Assembly: GCA_963753615.1 (NCBI GenBank)
Contig: CAVWCW010000003.1
Location: 372,001-436,000, forward strand
Source of the DNA: CAVWCW01 sp963753615
Lineage (GTDB): Bacteria; Pseudomonadota; Gammaproteobacteria; Chromatiales; Chromatiaceae
Reading direction: 5' to 3'
Length of the DNA stretch: 64,000 nt
The notes under the pieces are model-generated. The model was not told where the DNA came from. It ran no database searches and worked only from the letters and a program-made list of their open reading frames with translations. Both the position numbers and the translations under genes were made by a program. Position 1 is the first letter of the stretch. Every line of letters begins with the position of its first letter. Below are positions 1-9,443 of this stretch, piece after piece.

Positions 1-2
1 GT

Positions 3-861
3 CCGCAGGCCGGTCAGGCCATCAACCAGGCCAAGAAGCAGCTGCAGGCCCGAATCGACGAGCGCCGCGGCGCGCTGGAGACGCCAGGCCCTGGAGGCCC
101 GGCTGGCGGCCGAGCGTATCGATGTCACCCTGCCCGGGCGCGGTCAGGCCGGCGGCGGCCTGCACCCGGTGACCCGCACCCTGCAGCGCATCGAGCGGCT
201 GTTCGCCAACGCCGGCTTCAGTATGTCCGAAGGGCCCGAGATCGAGGACGACTACCACAACTTCGAGGCGCTCAATATCCCGGCCCACCACCCGGCGCGG
301 GCAATGCACGACACCTTCTATTTCGATAAGCACCTGTTGCTGCGCACCCATACCTCGCCGGTGCAGATCCGGGTGATGGAAAACGCCCAGCCGCCGCTCA
401 AGGTGATTGCCCCCGGGCGCGTCTACCGCTGCGACTCCGACCTGACGCATACCCCCATGTTTCACCAGGTGGAGGGTTTTCTGGTCGACGAGCACGCCAG
501 CTTCGCGGACCTGAAAGGTGTGCTCTATGATTTCCTTACAGGCTTTTTCGAGCGCGAATTGGAGCTGCGGTTTCGGCCCTCCTATTTCCCGTTTACCGAG
601 CCCTCTGCCGAGGTCGACATCCAGTGCGTGATGTGCGGCGGCGACGGTTGCCGGGTCTGCGGCCACACCGGCTGGCTGGAGGTGCTGGGCTGCGGCATGA
701 TCCACCCGGAGGTGTTGCGCCACGTCGGCATCGACGGTGAGCGATACACCGGCTACGCCTTCGGCATGGGCGTTGAGCGACTGACCATGTTGCGCTATGG
801 GGTCAACGACTTGCGGTTGTTTTTCGAGAACGACTTGCGCTTTCTGCGCCAGTTCGCCTGA
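3..861 (+). CDS. pheS: Phenylalanyl-tRNA synthetase alpha subunit (5' end outside window; frameshift near 81)
   Basis: Catalytic subunit of the alpha2beta2 PheRS that charges tRNA-Phe. Bases 3-80 encode the end of the N-terminal coiled coil (QAINQAKKQLQARIDERR). From about 85 the protein continues in another frame as QALEARLAAERIDVTLPGR, then HPVTRT, the motif 2 region with FRPSYFPFTEPSAEVD, and motif 3 with GMGVERLTMLRYG. A single extra base at about 81 explains the frame change. The insert CVMCGGDGCRVCGHTGW carries a C-x2-C-x4-C-x2-C cluster that could bind zinc; such a cluster is found in some bacterial PheS. pheT follows 78 bp downstream. The gene is essential, so the frameshift is more likely a sequence error than a true lesion. 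Identity is certain; the integrity is not. Confidence 0.93.
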   Translation, partial: RRPVRPSTRPRSSCRPESTSAAARWRRQALEARLAAERIDVTLPGRGQAGGGLHPVTRTLQRIERLFANAGFSMSEGPEIEDDYHNFEALNIPAHHPARAMHDTFYFDKHLLLRTHTSPVQIRVMENAQPPLKVIAPGRVYRCDSDLTHTPMFHQVEGFLVDEHASFADLKGVLYDFLTGFFERELELRFRPSYFPFTEPSAEVDIQCVMCGGDGCRVCGHTGWLEVLGCGMIHPEVLRHVGIDGERYTGYAFGMGVERLTMLRYGVNDLRLFFENDLRFLRQFA

Positions 862-939
862 ACCGGCGTGTCGTGACAAAACCCCGGGTCGCCGGCGCGG
901 CCGCGCCCGGGGCGAGCCAATCGAAACGGGAATCTAGCT

Positions 940-3318
940 ATGAAATTCAGTGAAGCCTGGCTGCGGGAATGGGTCGATCCCCAAGTCGGTAGCGCCGAGC
1001 TGGCCGAGCAACTTACCATGGCCGGCCTGGAGGTGGATTCGGTGGCCCCTGCTGCCCCGGAGTTCTCCGGCCTGGTGGTCGGCGAGGTACTCAGCGTCGA
1101 GCCCCACCCGGACGCCGACAAGCTGCGGGTCTGCCGGGTCGAGGTGGGCCGGGACGCGCCGCTGGACATCGTTTGCGGGGCCCCCAACGTGGCCGTCGGC
1201 ATGCGCGTCCCCACCGCCCTGGTCGGGGCCCAGCTGCCTGGCGGTTTCAAGATCAAGAAGGCCAAGCTGCGCGGGGTGCCGTCGTTCGGCATGCTTTGCT
1301 CGGCGGCCGAACTGGGGCTGGCGGAAACCTCCGAGGGCTTGATGCCGCTGCCGGCAGACGCCCCGGTGGGCGAGGATATCCGCACCTATTTGAGCCTGGA
1401 CGACCGACTGATCGACGTCGATCTCACCCCGGACCGCGGCGATTGCCTGAGCATTGCCGGGGTGGCGCGGGAGGTCGGCGTAATCAACCGCCTGGCCGTG
1501 CAGGTGCCCGCCATGGAGCCGGTACCGGCCGCCCTTGACGACCGTCACCAGGTGCGCCTGGAGGCTGGCGCCGCCTGCCCGCGTTACGCCTGCCGGGTGG
1601 TGCGCGGCATCGATCCGATGGCCGAGACCCCGTTGTGGATGCGCGAACGCCTGCGCCGCGGCGGCATCCGCAGCCTCGGGCCGGTGGTGGACGTCACCAA
1701 CTACGTGCTGCTGGAGCTGGGCCAGCCGATGCACGGCTTCGACCTGGGTAAGCTCTGCGGGCCGATCCAGGTGCGCCTGGCCCGGGCCGGCGAGCGCCTG
1801 GAACTGCTTGATGGACAGGAACTGGAACTCAGCACGGGCAGCCTGCTGATCGCCGACGACAGCGGCCCCCTGGCCTTGGCCGGCATTATGGGCGGGGCCG
1901 CCAGCGGGGTGACCGAAGAGACCCGGGACATCCTGCTCGAAAGCGCCTTCTTCGCGCCCATGGCGATCACCGGCAAGGCCCGTTCCTATGGCCTGCACAC
2001 CGATTCCTCCCACCGCTTCGAGCGCGGTGTGGACCCCCGACTGCAAGTTCAGGCCATGGAGCGCGCCACCGCCCTGCTGCTGGAGATCGCCGGCGGTCAA
2101 GCCGGGCCAGCGGTGGAGGTCAGCTCCGCTGTCGACCTGCCGCAACCGCCCTGGATCCGACTGCGCCGGGAGCGGGTAGGGCGTCTGCTCGGGGTAGAGA
2201 TCGGCGATGCCGAGGTCGTGGACATCCTGCAGCGGCTGCAGATGCAGGTCGAGCCCGATGGCGAAGGCTGGCGTGTGCAGCCCCCGAGTTGCCGCTTCGA
2301 CATTGCCATCGAGGCCGACTTGATAGAAGAACTCGGACGTATCTACGGCTATACGCGCATCCCCACCAACCAGGCGCCGTCGAGCATGCTCATGCACGCC
2401 CCGCCCGAGGCGGCTTATGACCCCAACCGGGCGCGCCAGGCGCTGGTCGAGCGGGGTTACCAGGAAGCCATCACCTATAGCTTCGTCAGTCCCGAGCTGC
2501 AGCAACTGGTGGACCCGGATCTGGAAGGCATCCGCCTGGCCAACCCGATCGCCGCCGACATGTCGGTGATGCGCACCAGCCTCTGGCCCGGCCTGCTGCA
2601 GGCGGCCAAGTACAATCTGGCGCGGCAGCAGCCGCGGGTGCGCCTGTTCGAGGTCGGCCTGCGTTTCCGGCGCGCGGGCGAGGACCTGGAGCAGGACAAT
2701 ATGCTCGCGGCCCTGGCCACCGGCGAGGTGGCGCCCGAGCAGTGGGGCCAGGCCGGCCGGCCAGTGGACTTCTTCGATCTCAAGGGCGACCTGGAGGCAG
2801 TGCTGGCCCTGACCGGCCGCGCGGGCGACTTCGAGTTCGTAGCCGCCCCTCACCCCGCCCTGCACCCGGGTCAAAGCGCCCGCATCGAACTCGATGGACG
2901 CGCCATCGGCTGGATCGGTCTGCTGCACCCGGAGTTGGAACGACGCCTGGACCTGGCGGGAAACAGCTATCTGTTCGAGATCGATCTCGACCGCCTGGGC
3001 TTGGGTCGTCTGCCGGCCTTCGAGCCCCTGTCCAAGTTCCCCGCGATCCGGCGCGACATCGCCCTGGTGGTCGACCGCGGGGTGAGCTATGCCCAAGTGC
3101 GGCAACGGGTTTTGGCCGCGGCGCCGGAAATTTTGAAAGACATCCGGCTGTTTGACGTCTATACTGGTGAGAATATAGAACCAGGGGTAAAAAGCCTCGC
3201 TTTGGGATTGATTTTGCAGGCAAGTTCGCACACTCTTACGGATCAAGAAGTAGACGCGGCCATGCAGCAGGTAATTACCACTCTGGAGCGTGAACTCGGG
3301 GCTCAGTTGCGGGATTGA
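940..3318 (+). CDS. pheT: Phenylalanyl-tRNA synthetase beta subunit
   Basis: Editing and tRNA-binding subunit of PheRS, 792 residues, the normal bacterial length. It starts MKFSEAWLREWVDP, then an EMAP/OB-type tRNA-binding domain at about residues 40-150 (HPDADKLRVC, GAPNV). The B3/B4 editing domain spans about 210-375 (GGIRSLGPVVDVTNYV, FDLGKL), the B5 domain about 400-475, and the core about 480-690. The C-terminal anticodon-binding FDX-ACB domain is at about 700-792 (FPAIRRDIALVVD, LFDVYTG). The ATG at 940 gives the canonical N terminus. The stop lies 5 bp before the ihfA start, so the two are co-transcribed as in other gammaproteobacteria. Nothing is missing. Confidence 0.98.
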   Translation: MKFSEAWLREWVDPQVGSAELAEQLTMAGLEVDSVAPAAPEFSGLVVGEVLSVEPHPDADKLRVCRVEVGRDAPLDIVCGAPNVAVGMRVPTALVGAQLPGGFKIKKAKLRGVPSFGMLCSAAELGLAETSEGLMPLPADAPVGEDIRTYLSLDDRLIDVDLTPDRGDCLSIAGVAREVGVINRLAVQVPAMEPVPAALDDRHQVRLEAGAACPRYACRVVRGIDPMAETPLWMRERLRRGGIRSLGPVVDVTNYVLLELGQPMHGFDLGKLCGPIQVRLARAGERLELLDGQELELSTGSLLIADDSGPLALAGIMGGAASGVTEETRDILLESAFFAPMAITGKARSYGLHTDSSHRFERGVDPRLQVQAMERATALLLEIAGGQAGPAVEVSSAVDLPQPPWIRLRRERVGRLLGVEIGDAEVVDILQRLQMQVEPDGEGWRVQPPSCRFDIAIEADLIEELGRIYGYTRIPTNQAPSSMLMHAPPEAAYDPNRARQALVERGYQEAITYSFVSPELQQLVDPDLEGIRLANPIAADMSVMRTSLWPGLLQAAKYNLARQQPRVRLFEVGLRFRRAGEDLEQDNMLAALATGEVAPEQWGQAGRPVDFFDLKGDLEAVLALTGRAGDFEFVAAPHPALHPGQSARIELDGRAIGWIGLLHPELERRLDLAGNSYLFEIDLDRLGLGRLPAFEPLSKFPAIRRDIALVVDRGVSYAQVRQRVLAAAPEILKDIRLFDVYTGENIEPGVKSLALGLILQASSHTLTDQEVDAAMQQVITTLERELGAQLRD

Positions 3319-3323
3319 AAACC

Positions 3324-3623
3324 ATGGCGTTGACGAAAGCGGATATGGCCGAAAGGCTGTTCGAGGAGTTGGGGCTTAACAAGCGCGAGGCCAAGGAAAT
3401 GGTCGACATGTTCTTCGAAGAGATCCGGCGGGCGCTGGAAAACGGTGAGCAGGTCAAACTCTCCGGCTTCGGCAATTTCGACCTGCGGGAGAAGAAGCAG
3501 CGGCCCGGTCGCAACCCCAAGACGGGCGAGGAGATCCCGATATCCGCCCGCCGCGTAGTGACCTTCCGCCCCGGACAAAAATTAAAATCGAGGGTAGAAG
3601 CCTATGTTGGAAGCGAGCAGTAA
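3324..3623 (+). CDS. ihfA: Integration host factor subunit alpha
   Basis: DNA-bending nucleoid protein that works as a heterodimer with IHF beta; 99 residues. The ATG at 3324 gives the canonical MALTKADMAERLFEELGLNK. A TTG nine bases earlier would add three residues, but it overlaps the pheT stop. The HU/IHF signature GRNPKTGEEIPISARRVVTF is intact, including the intercalating Pro in the beta-arm. Co-transcription with pheT is the standard arrangement. The last 20 bases overlap the start of the MerR-type gene. Confidence 0.98.
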   Translation: MALTKADMAERLFEELGLNKREAKEMVDMFFEEIRRALENGEQVKLSGFGNFDLREKKQRPGRNPKTGEEIPISARRVVTFRPGQKLKSRVEAYVGSEQ

Positions 3624-3963
3624 CACCAACGAATTACCGGCAATTCCCGGAAAACGCTACTTCACCATCGGTGAGGTGAGCGAACTCTGCGCGGTCAAGC
3701 CCCATGTGCTGCGCTACTGGGAACAGGAATTCCCTCAGCTAAAGCCGGTCAAGCGCCGCGGCAACCGCCGCTACTACCAGCGCCACGACGTGCTGATGAT
3801 CCGCCAGATCCGGAGCCTGCTGTACGATCAGGGCTTTACCATCGGCGGCGCCCGCCAGCGCCTGTCCGGTGAGGGCGCCAAGGAAGATCTCAATCAGAGC
3901 CAGCAGATCATCAAGCAGTTGCGAGCCGAACTCGAAGAGGTTCTGCACATCCTCAAGCGCTGA
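3604..3963 (+). CDS. MerR-family transcriptional regulator (ihfA-linked type)
   Basis: A 119-residue MerR-type regulator. The winged helix-turn-helix is at about residues 18-90 (YFTIGEVSELCAVKPHVLRY, then WEQEFPQLKPVKRRGNRRYY). A short coiled coil for dimerisation follows (about 95-119). No C-terminal effector domain and no metal-binding cysteines are present, so an inducer cannot be predicted. It overlaps the ihfA 3' end by 20 bp and so is probably translationally coupled. This ihfA-merR-tRNA-Pro order is widespread in gammaproteobacteria; the regulon is not known to me. Confidence 0.9.
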   Translation: MLEASSNTNELPAIPGKRYFTIGEVSELCAVKPHVLRYWEQEFPQLKPVKRRGNRRYYQRHDVLMIRQIRSLLYDQGFTIGGARQRLSGEGAKEDLNQSQQIIKQLRAELEEVLHILKR

Positions 3964-4028
3964 ACGGCGGGGGCCAGCCGATTTGACAATCGGCCATGCA
4001 ACCCATAGCATTCGCACTCCAGATTCAA

Positions 4029-4106
<78 letters not shown>

Positions 4107-4136
4107 TTAAAACAAAGAGTTACGTGCTGTTTGGAA

Positions 4137-4158
4137 TGGGGCGAAAGCCCCATTTTTT
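4137..4158 (+). terminator. Rho-independent terminator after tRNA-Pro
   Basis: Perfect 6-bp stem TGGGGC/GCCCCA with a GAAA tetraloop, followed directly by six T residues. It sits 31 bp beyond the tRNA CCA end and should end the pheST-ihfA-merR-tRNA transcript. Confidence 0.9.
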
Positions 4159-4668
4159 ATTCCCTCCCTCTTTTTTGCCCCCCCTTTGGCAGCCAACGCC
4201 TCGTATCCGGAGCGATCTCAATCGCGGGCCAAGCGCCTAGATAGACGGCAGACCCGTGGCGGGGCGCTGGACATGGCATGGATTTCGCGGATGATTTGTA
4301 CGAGCTGGCGCTTACGGCTCATATCCCGCGCACCGATTGCCTTCGCCGTGCAGCGCTTAATTTTAGAAAGAGCGGTTGGACAACGCTGCGCCTTGCGTGG
4401 AGATTTTCCGCGCGCTAGGCTTGGTTCTTACGCTATCAGCAGTGGTTGCAGTCCCTCTCTACAATCCATCGGGAATAGATTCGCGCCTATCGTGGAGACC
4501 GAAGGCATGTGCTCCCGAGCGGGGGAAATCAGCATCTACGGCGAACAGGCCGCTATCTTTACTGCACGTGAATCGACAGGGCAGCCGTGGTTGCGTTCTG
4601 GGCGCACTGATTGATATGCGGGCGTTCTCTGCAAGGAAGTGGCAGGGCAATTACAGGGATAACGAGAT
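4159..4668 (+). other. Gene-free stretch between tRNA-Pro and the YhaO-like gene
   Basis: About 510 bp with only short overlapping open frames whose translations (Arg- and Ser-rich, with no recognisable motif) look non-coding. No copy of the tRNA 3' end and no integrase remnant was recognised. It presumably carries the promoter of the nuclease-ATPase pair, but I see no convincing -35/-10. Confidence 0.4.
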
Positions 4669-5928
4669 TTGAAATTTCTGCATGCCGCCGATGTCCACCT
4701 CGACAGCCCGCTACTCGGGCTCGAGCGCTACGAGGGCGCCCCGGTCGAGGAAATCCGCAGCGCCACTCGCAGGGCCTTCGACAACCTGGTCGAGCTGGCC
4801 ATTGAAGAGGAAGTCGGCTGTGTGCTGCTCGCTGGCGATCTCTACGATGGCGACTGGAAGGATTACAACACCGGGCTGTTTTTCATCGATCGGATGCGGC
4901 GACTGGAGTCGGCTGGCATTCAGGTTTGCATCGTCGCGGGCAACCACGATGCGGCAAGCCAGATTACCAAACAGCTGCGCCTGCCGGGCAATGTCAAGCT
5001 GTTTTCCACCGCCAGACCCGAAACGCAGGTGTTCGAGGGCCTGGACCTGGCGGTCCACGGGCAGGGCTTTGCGAAGCGGGAGGTGACGGCAGACCTCTCC
5101 AGTGGCTACCCGGAGGCGGATCCGCATCGCTTCAATATCGGCCTGCTTCATACCTGCCTGGACGGAAAACCCGGTCATGAACCGTATGCGCCCTGCACGG
5201 TAGGCGGCCTGCGATCGAAGGGGTATCAGTACTGGGCGCTGGGGCATGTCCACAACCGGGAGATTGTCAGCGAGGACCCCTGGATTGTGTTCCCGGGCAA
5301 TATCCAGGGACGCCACGCACGCGAGATCGGACCGAAGGGGTGCACGCTGGTTAGCGTTGACGGCGCCGAGGTGGTGGCTGTCGAGCACCGTGATCTCGAT
5401 GTCCTGCGCTGGACACGGTGCGAGGTCGATGTCACGGACAGCGCCACGCTGGACGAAATCTATGACCGAGTGAGGGAGGCCCTGCAGCAGCAGCTCGATG
5501 AGGCGGACGGTCGCCCGGTCGCCGCCCGGTTGGTCCTGCAAGGCAGCAGCCCGGTGCACTCGACGCTGCACGCCGACAGCGCTCACTGGACCCAGGAGTA
5601 CCGTGCTCTCGCGTCTGGGGTCGGCGGGGCGGGGATGTGGCTGGAGAAGGTGGCCATCGAGACGCATCAGGCGGTTGAACTGGACGAACTGCTCGAACGC
5701 GACGATGCGCTGGGCGGACTGCTACGAGCAGTCCATGCGTTGGAGATAGGCGCGGCCGGCGTCGGGGAACTCGCCCGGGAAATCGCCGATCTACGCCAGA
5801 AGCTGCCGCCAGAACTGCTGCGCGGCGAGGATCCTTACGACCCTTCCGACCCACAGTACCTGGCCGGCCTGATGGAGGATATCAAAGAACTCCTGGTGCA
5901 TCGCCTCCTCACTTCGGGCGGCGCCTAG
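4669..5928 (+). CDS. yhaO: YhaO-like DNA repair exonuclease (SbcD/Mre11-type metallophosphoesterase)
   Basis: Predicted Mn-dependent nuclease of the calcineurin-like fold, 419 residues. Motifs in order: MKFLHAADVHLDSPL (DxH, residues 8-10), LLAGDLYDGDW (GD, about 55), IVAGNHDAAS (GNHD, about 91), NIGLLHTCL and WALGHVHNRE (GHVH, about 192). The C-terminal half (about 230-419) is a capping/partner region. The start is TTG at 4669, because MKFLHAADVH is the canonical N terminus of the family. Its TAG stop shares one base with the GTG start of the ATPase gene (TAGTG), so the two are translationally coupled. By analogy with SbcCD and Bacillus YhaO/YhaN it acts with the ATPase on DNA ends; the physiological role is inferred. 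Confidence 0.9.
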   Translation: MKFLHAADVHLDSPLLGLERYEGAPVEEIRSATRRAFDNLVELAIEEEVGCVLLAGDLYDGDWKDYNTGLFFIDRMRRLESAGIQVCIVAGNHDAASQITKQLRLPGNVKLFSTARPETQVFEGLDLAVHGQGFAKREVTADLSSGYPEADPHRFNIGLLHTCLDGKPGHEPYAPCTVGGLRSKGYQYWALGHVHNREIVSEDPWIVFPGNIQGRHAREIGPKGCTLVSVDGAEVVAVEHRDLDVLRWTRCEVDVTDSATLDEIYDRVREALQQQLDEADGRPVAARLVLQGSSPVHSTLHADSAHWTQEYRALASGVGGAGMWLEKVAIETHQAVELDELLERDDALGGLLRAVHALEIGAAGVGELAREIADLRQKLPPELLRGEDPYDPSDPQYLAGLMEDIKELLVHRLLTSGGA

Positions 5929-8900
5929 TGGAGATCCGGGAACTCAACCTGGCCGCTTTTGGCCCCTTCAGTGACCGACTGTTGGACTTTTCCACGGCCG
6001 GCAGTGGACTGCACATCGTCTATGGTCCCAACGAAGCGGGCAAGAGCTCCTCGCTGCGAGGCCTCAAGGCGTTGCTGTTCGGTATTCCTGGGCGGACGAG
6101 CGACAATTTCAGGCACGAGAACAAGGACCTCCGGATTCGCGGGACGCTGTGCAATCGTAACGGCCATGAACTCAGGTTTGTCAGGCGCAAGGGCAACAAG
6201 AACACGCTGCTGTCGCCGGACGGGGGGCTGCTGGGCGATGCCGCGCTAGCGCCATTTCTCCACGGTGTCAGCGCCGAGGTGTTCGAGATGCTGTTCGGCA
6301 TCGATCACGAGGCCCTGGTCCGAGGCGGGCAGGAAATCCTGGAACAAAAAGGGGAGGTCGGGCAAGCGCTCTTCGCCGCCTCGATGGGCAGCGCGGCCCT
6401 GCACGCGGTGCTGGGTCAGCTGGAGAGCGAAGCCGATGCCCTTTTCAAACCGAGGGGCTCGACGCCGGCCATCAATGCCGCCCTGCGGCAGCACGCTGAG
6501 ATTCAGAAGGCCATCAAGGTACGGTCACTGTCCGCTCGTGAATGGGGCGAGGCACGGCGCACGCTGGAGAACACCAACCAGGAGCTGACGCTGGTAGAGC
6601 AAGCGCTGGCGCAAGCCAAGGCCGAACGCAACCTTCGGCAGCGCATCCGGCGGGCGCTGCCGAAGATTGTCGCGAGGCGGGATTTCCTCACGAAGTTCGA
6701 GGCACTCGGAGAAGTTGTCGTGCTGGCGGGGGATTTCGGCAGACGCCGTGAGGCCGCGACGCGCGAGCTGGAGGCGGCACGGGCGACCGCCAACAGCGCG
6801 CGCACCACGCTGGAGGGGTTGCAGGATCAGCTCGCCGCGATCTCGGTGAACAACGCGGTGCTGGAACTCGAAGAAGCCATCGAAGATCTGCATGCCAGGG
6901 TGGGCGGTCACCGCAAGGCAATGCAGGACCGTCCGCATCTCGAGGCCGAACGCAGTCAACTGCGCACAGATGCGGAGGCCCTGCTGAATATGGTTCGGCC
7001 GGATCTCTCGCTGGCGGATGCCGAGGCGCTGCGACCGGTCGTCACCAGGGGTGTCCGCATTACGGAGCTGGGCAACCATCGGCAGGCGCTGACGGTTCGT
7101 GTGACGCAGAGCGAAAAAGCATTGCGCGATACGAGATCGAAATTGCAGCAGGCCCGGGATTCCTGCGAGGCGCTTGCCGAGGCCGGCGTTACGGACGCCC
7201 TGCAGCAGCAGATCCGGTTGGCCCGAAAACGCGGTGATCTGGATGCAGCGCTGCTCTCGGCTCGAGAAGAGCGCGACCGCCTTCAACTGGAATGCAAGGA
7301 AGAACTGTCGCGCCTGGGTACGATATGGCGGGGGGCGCTCGACGACATCCCCTGCCTGCCGCTGCCGGCCAGAGAAAGCCTTGACCGGTTTGAGCAGGCG
7401 TATGCCGATCTTGAGCAGCGCAACCGTCGCTATGGCGATCAGCGCGACGAGCAAGCAGACGCTGCTCGCGCCGTGCAGCAGCAGCTTGACGAGATCCATC
7501 ATGCCGGTGCGGTGCCTACTGAAGGAGACCTGATGGCTATCCGCGCCGGGCGAGACCGGGCCTGGGGGCTGCTCCGCCGGAAGTGGCTGGAGGGTGAGCC
7601 CGTCGATGCCGAGGCGCGCACGTTGGATCCCGAGCGGCCCCTGCCCGAGGCGTTCGAAACACGGGTTGTTGATGCCGACGATATGGCGGACCGCCTGCGT
7701 CGTGAGGCAGATCGCGTACAGAAGCAGGCCAGCCTGGTGGCTGCGCTCGCGGACGCCCGGAGACGGACCGAAGGGTTGGACTCCGAGCTGCAGGAATGCG
7801 TGGGGCAGCGACAGAGACTCGATGGGGAATGGATGCGCCTGTGGGAAACCACAGGCGTCACGCCACTGTCACCGCGGGAGATGCGAGCCTGGCTGGACAG
7901 GATCGAGAAGCTGAGATCGCGCATAACGGAGCTGAAAGAGCGGAAACGACAGGTCAGCGAGCTGGAAGCCATACGAAAGGGGCATGACGAGGCGCTGCGC
8001 CAGGAGTTGCAAGTCCTTGGTGAATCGCCGCCAGAGACCCGGTCGCTCGAGGCGTTGCTGGTCGAGAGCGAGACCCAGGCCGCCAGGCTGGATGAGCTTG
8101 GCAGGAAGAGGCGATCGCTGGATACGGAAATCAAGGATCTCGAAAGCAAGCTGGAAACAACGCAGTTTGACTTGCAGGAGGCGATGGATGCCCTGGACAC
8201 CTGGAAGAGGGAGTGGCAGGCGGCCATTGGAGACCTGGGTCTGAACGCGAATGCGTTGCCCGCGGAAGTGGCTGACACGCTGGAGAACATTCGGGGCCTC
8301 TTCGCCAAGCTGACGGAAGCCGAAAAGCTGCGGATCCGCATTCACGCCATCGACACGGATGCCCAGGCGTTTCGTGACGCGGTAGCCGGCGTGGCCGAGC
8401 GCGTGGCGCCTGAGCTCGCAGCGCTGCCGGTGGACGACGCCGTCGCCCGCCTTACGCGACTGTTGGCGGATGCGAGACAAGACGATACCCGGCGCCGGCA
8501 GTTGGAGTCGCAGGTACGCGAGGCGCAGGAGAACATCAAGGCGGCCGCGGCCACCCGCAAGACCATGACCGAGCGCCTGGACGCACTGTGTAAAGAGGCG
8601 CAATGCAGCGACGCCATGGATCTGGAAACAGCGGAACGCAGATCGATCGATTACCTTTCACTCAAGCGCAACATCGAGTCGCTGGAACAGGAACTCAGGG
8701 AAATCGGCGAAGGTATGCCGCTGACAGAGCTCGAGAAGCAGGCAGATGCAGCAGACCCGAACACGCTCCCGGGCGAGATCGACTTTTTGACCGCCCGGAT
8801 CGACAAGGAACTGGAGCCAAACAAGACCGAACTGGCCGTAGCGAAGGGCGAGCGACAGAAGGAACTGGATCTGATGGACGGCAGCGGCGCCGCCGCGGCG

Positions 8901-9431
8901 TTGGCCGAAGAGGCCCAGTCTCTGCTCGTCGGGGTGCGCTCGGATGCGGAACAATACGTCCGCGTCAAGCTGGCTGCCCGGATTCTGCGCAACGAGATCG
9001 AGCGCTACCGACAGCAGCACCAGGGCCCGCTGCTCGAGCGCGCCAGCGAGCACTTTGCGGTGCTCACGGAGAGCTCGTTTGCCGGCTTGAGGGCAGACTT
9101 CAATGAAAAGGACGAACCGGTGCTCATCGGACTGCGGCCTGACGGTGAGCGGGTCTATGTGGAGGGTATGAGCTCGGGCACCCGGGACCAGTTGTATCTG
9201 GCGCTGCGTCTGGCTTCGCTGGAAAAGTACATGGAAAGTGCCGAACCCATGCCGTTTATTGTCGATGATATCTTGGTGCATTTCGACGATGAGCGCGCAA
9301 AGGCCACGCTGGGCGTGCTGGCCGGGCTAGCAGCAAAGACCCAGATCATACTCTTTACCCATCATCGGCGGCTGGTGGAGCAGGCGCGGGCGTTGGGGGC
9401 TGACCCCCCTGTGACGGTGCACGAACTCTAG
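5928..9431 (+). CDS. yhaN: YhaN-like SMC/Rad50-type ATPase
   Basis: A 1167-residue ABC-type ATPase partner of the preceding nuclease. The N-terminal lobe (about 1-190) starts MEIRELNLAAFGPFSD and carries the Walker A motif GPNEAGKSS at about 33-41. A long coiled coil (about 195-990, rich in E, R, L, A, Q) is interrupted near the middle. No Rad50-type CxxC zinc hook is visible. The C-terminal lobe has the signature SSGTRDQLYLALRLA and Walker B PFIVDDILVHFDD, then ILFTHHRRLVE (H-loop). The domain order is that of YhaN/SbcC. The GTG start overlaps the yhaO stop. Both genes look intact, in contrast to the fragments downstream. Confidence 0.88.
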   Translation: MEIRELNLAAFGPFSDRLLDFSTAGSGLHIVYGPNEAGKSSSLRGLKALLFGIPGRTSDNFRHENKDLRIRGTLCNRNGHELRFVRRKGNKNTLLSPDGGLLGDAALAPFLHGVSAEVFEMLFGIDHEALVRGGQEILEQKGEVGQALFAASMGSAALHAVLGQLESEADALFKPRGSTPAINAALRQHAEIQKAIKVRSLSAREWGEARRTLENTNQELTLVEQALAQAKAERNLRQRIRRALPKIVARRDFLTKFEALGEVVVLAGDFGRRREAATRELEAARATANSARTTLEGLQDQLAAISVNNAVLELEEAIEDLHARVGGHRKAMQDRPHLEAERSQLRTDAEALLNMVRPDLSLADAEALRPVVTRGVRITELGNHRQALTVRVTQSEKALRDTRSKLQQARDSCEALAEAGVTDALQQQIRLARKRGDLDAALLSAREERDRLQLECKEELSRLGTIWRGALDDIPCLPLPARESLDRFEQAYADLEQRNRRYGDQRDEQADAARAVQQQLDEIHHAGAVPTEGDLMAIRAGRDRAWGLLRRKWLEGEPVDAEARTLDPERPLPEAFETRVVDADDMADRLRREADRVQKQASLVAALADARRRTEGLDSELQECVGQRQRLDGEWMRLWETTGVTPLSPREMRAWLDRIEKLRSRITELKERKRQVSELEAIRKGHDEALRQELQVLGESPPETRSLEALLVESETQAARLDELGRKRRSLDTEIKDLESKLETTQFDLQEAMDALDTWKREWQAAIGDLGLNANALPAEVADTLENIRGLFAKLTEAEKLRIRIHAIDTDAQAFRDAVAGVAERVAPELAALPVDDAVARLTRLLADARQDDTRRRQLESQVREAQENIKAAAATRKTMTERLDALCKEAQCSDAMDLETAERRSIDYLSLKRNIESLEQELREIGEGMPLTELEKQADAADPNTLPGEIDFLTARIDKELEPNKTELAVAKGERQKELDLMDGSGAAAALAEEAQSLLVGVRSDAEQYVRVKLAARILRNEIERYRQQHQGPLLERASEHFAVLTESSFAGLRADFNEKDEPVLIGLRPDGERVYVEGMSSGTRDQLYLALRLASLEKYMESAEPMPFIVDDILVHFDDERAKATLGVLAGLAAKTQIILFTHHRRLVEQARALGADPPVTVHEL

Positions 9432-9443
9432 TCTAAGTGGTCA

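Noticed and set aside
934..3246. 770-codon minus-strand frame opposite pheT
   Set aside because: Mirror frame of a high-GC gene with strong codon bias; pheT explains the region fully. The same applies to long frames opposite nrdA, nrdB, the TPP enzyme and the GGDEF-EAL gene.
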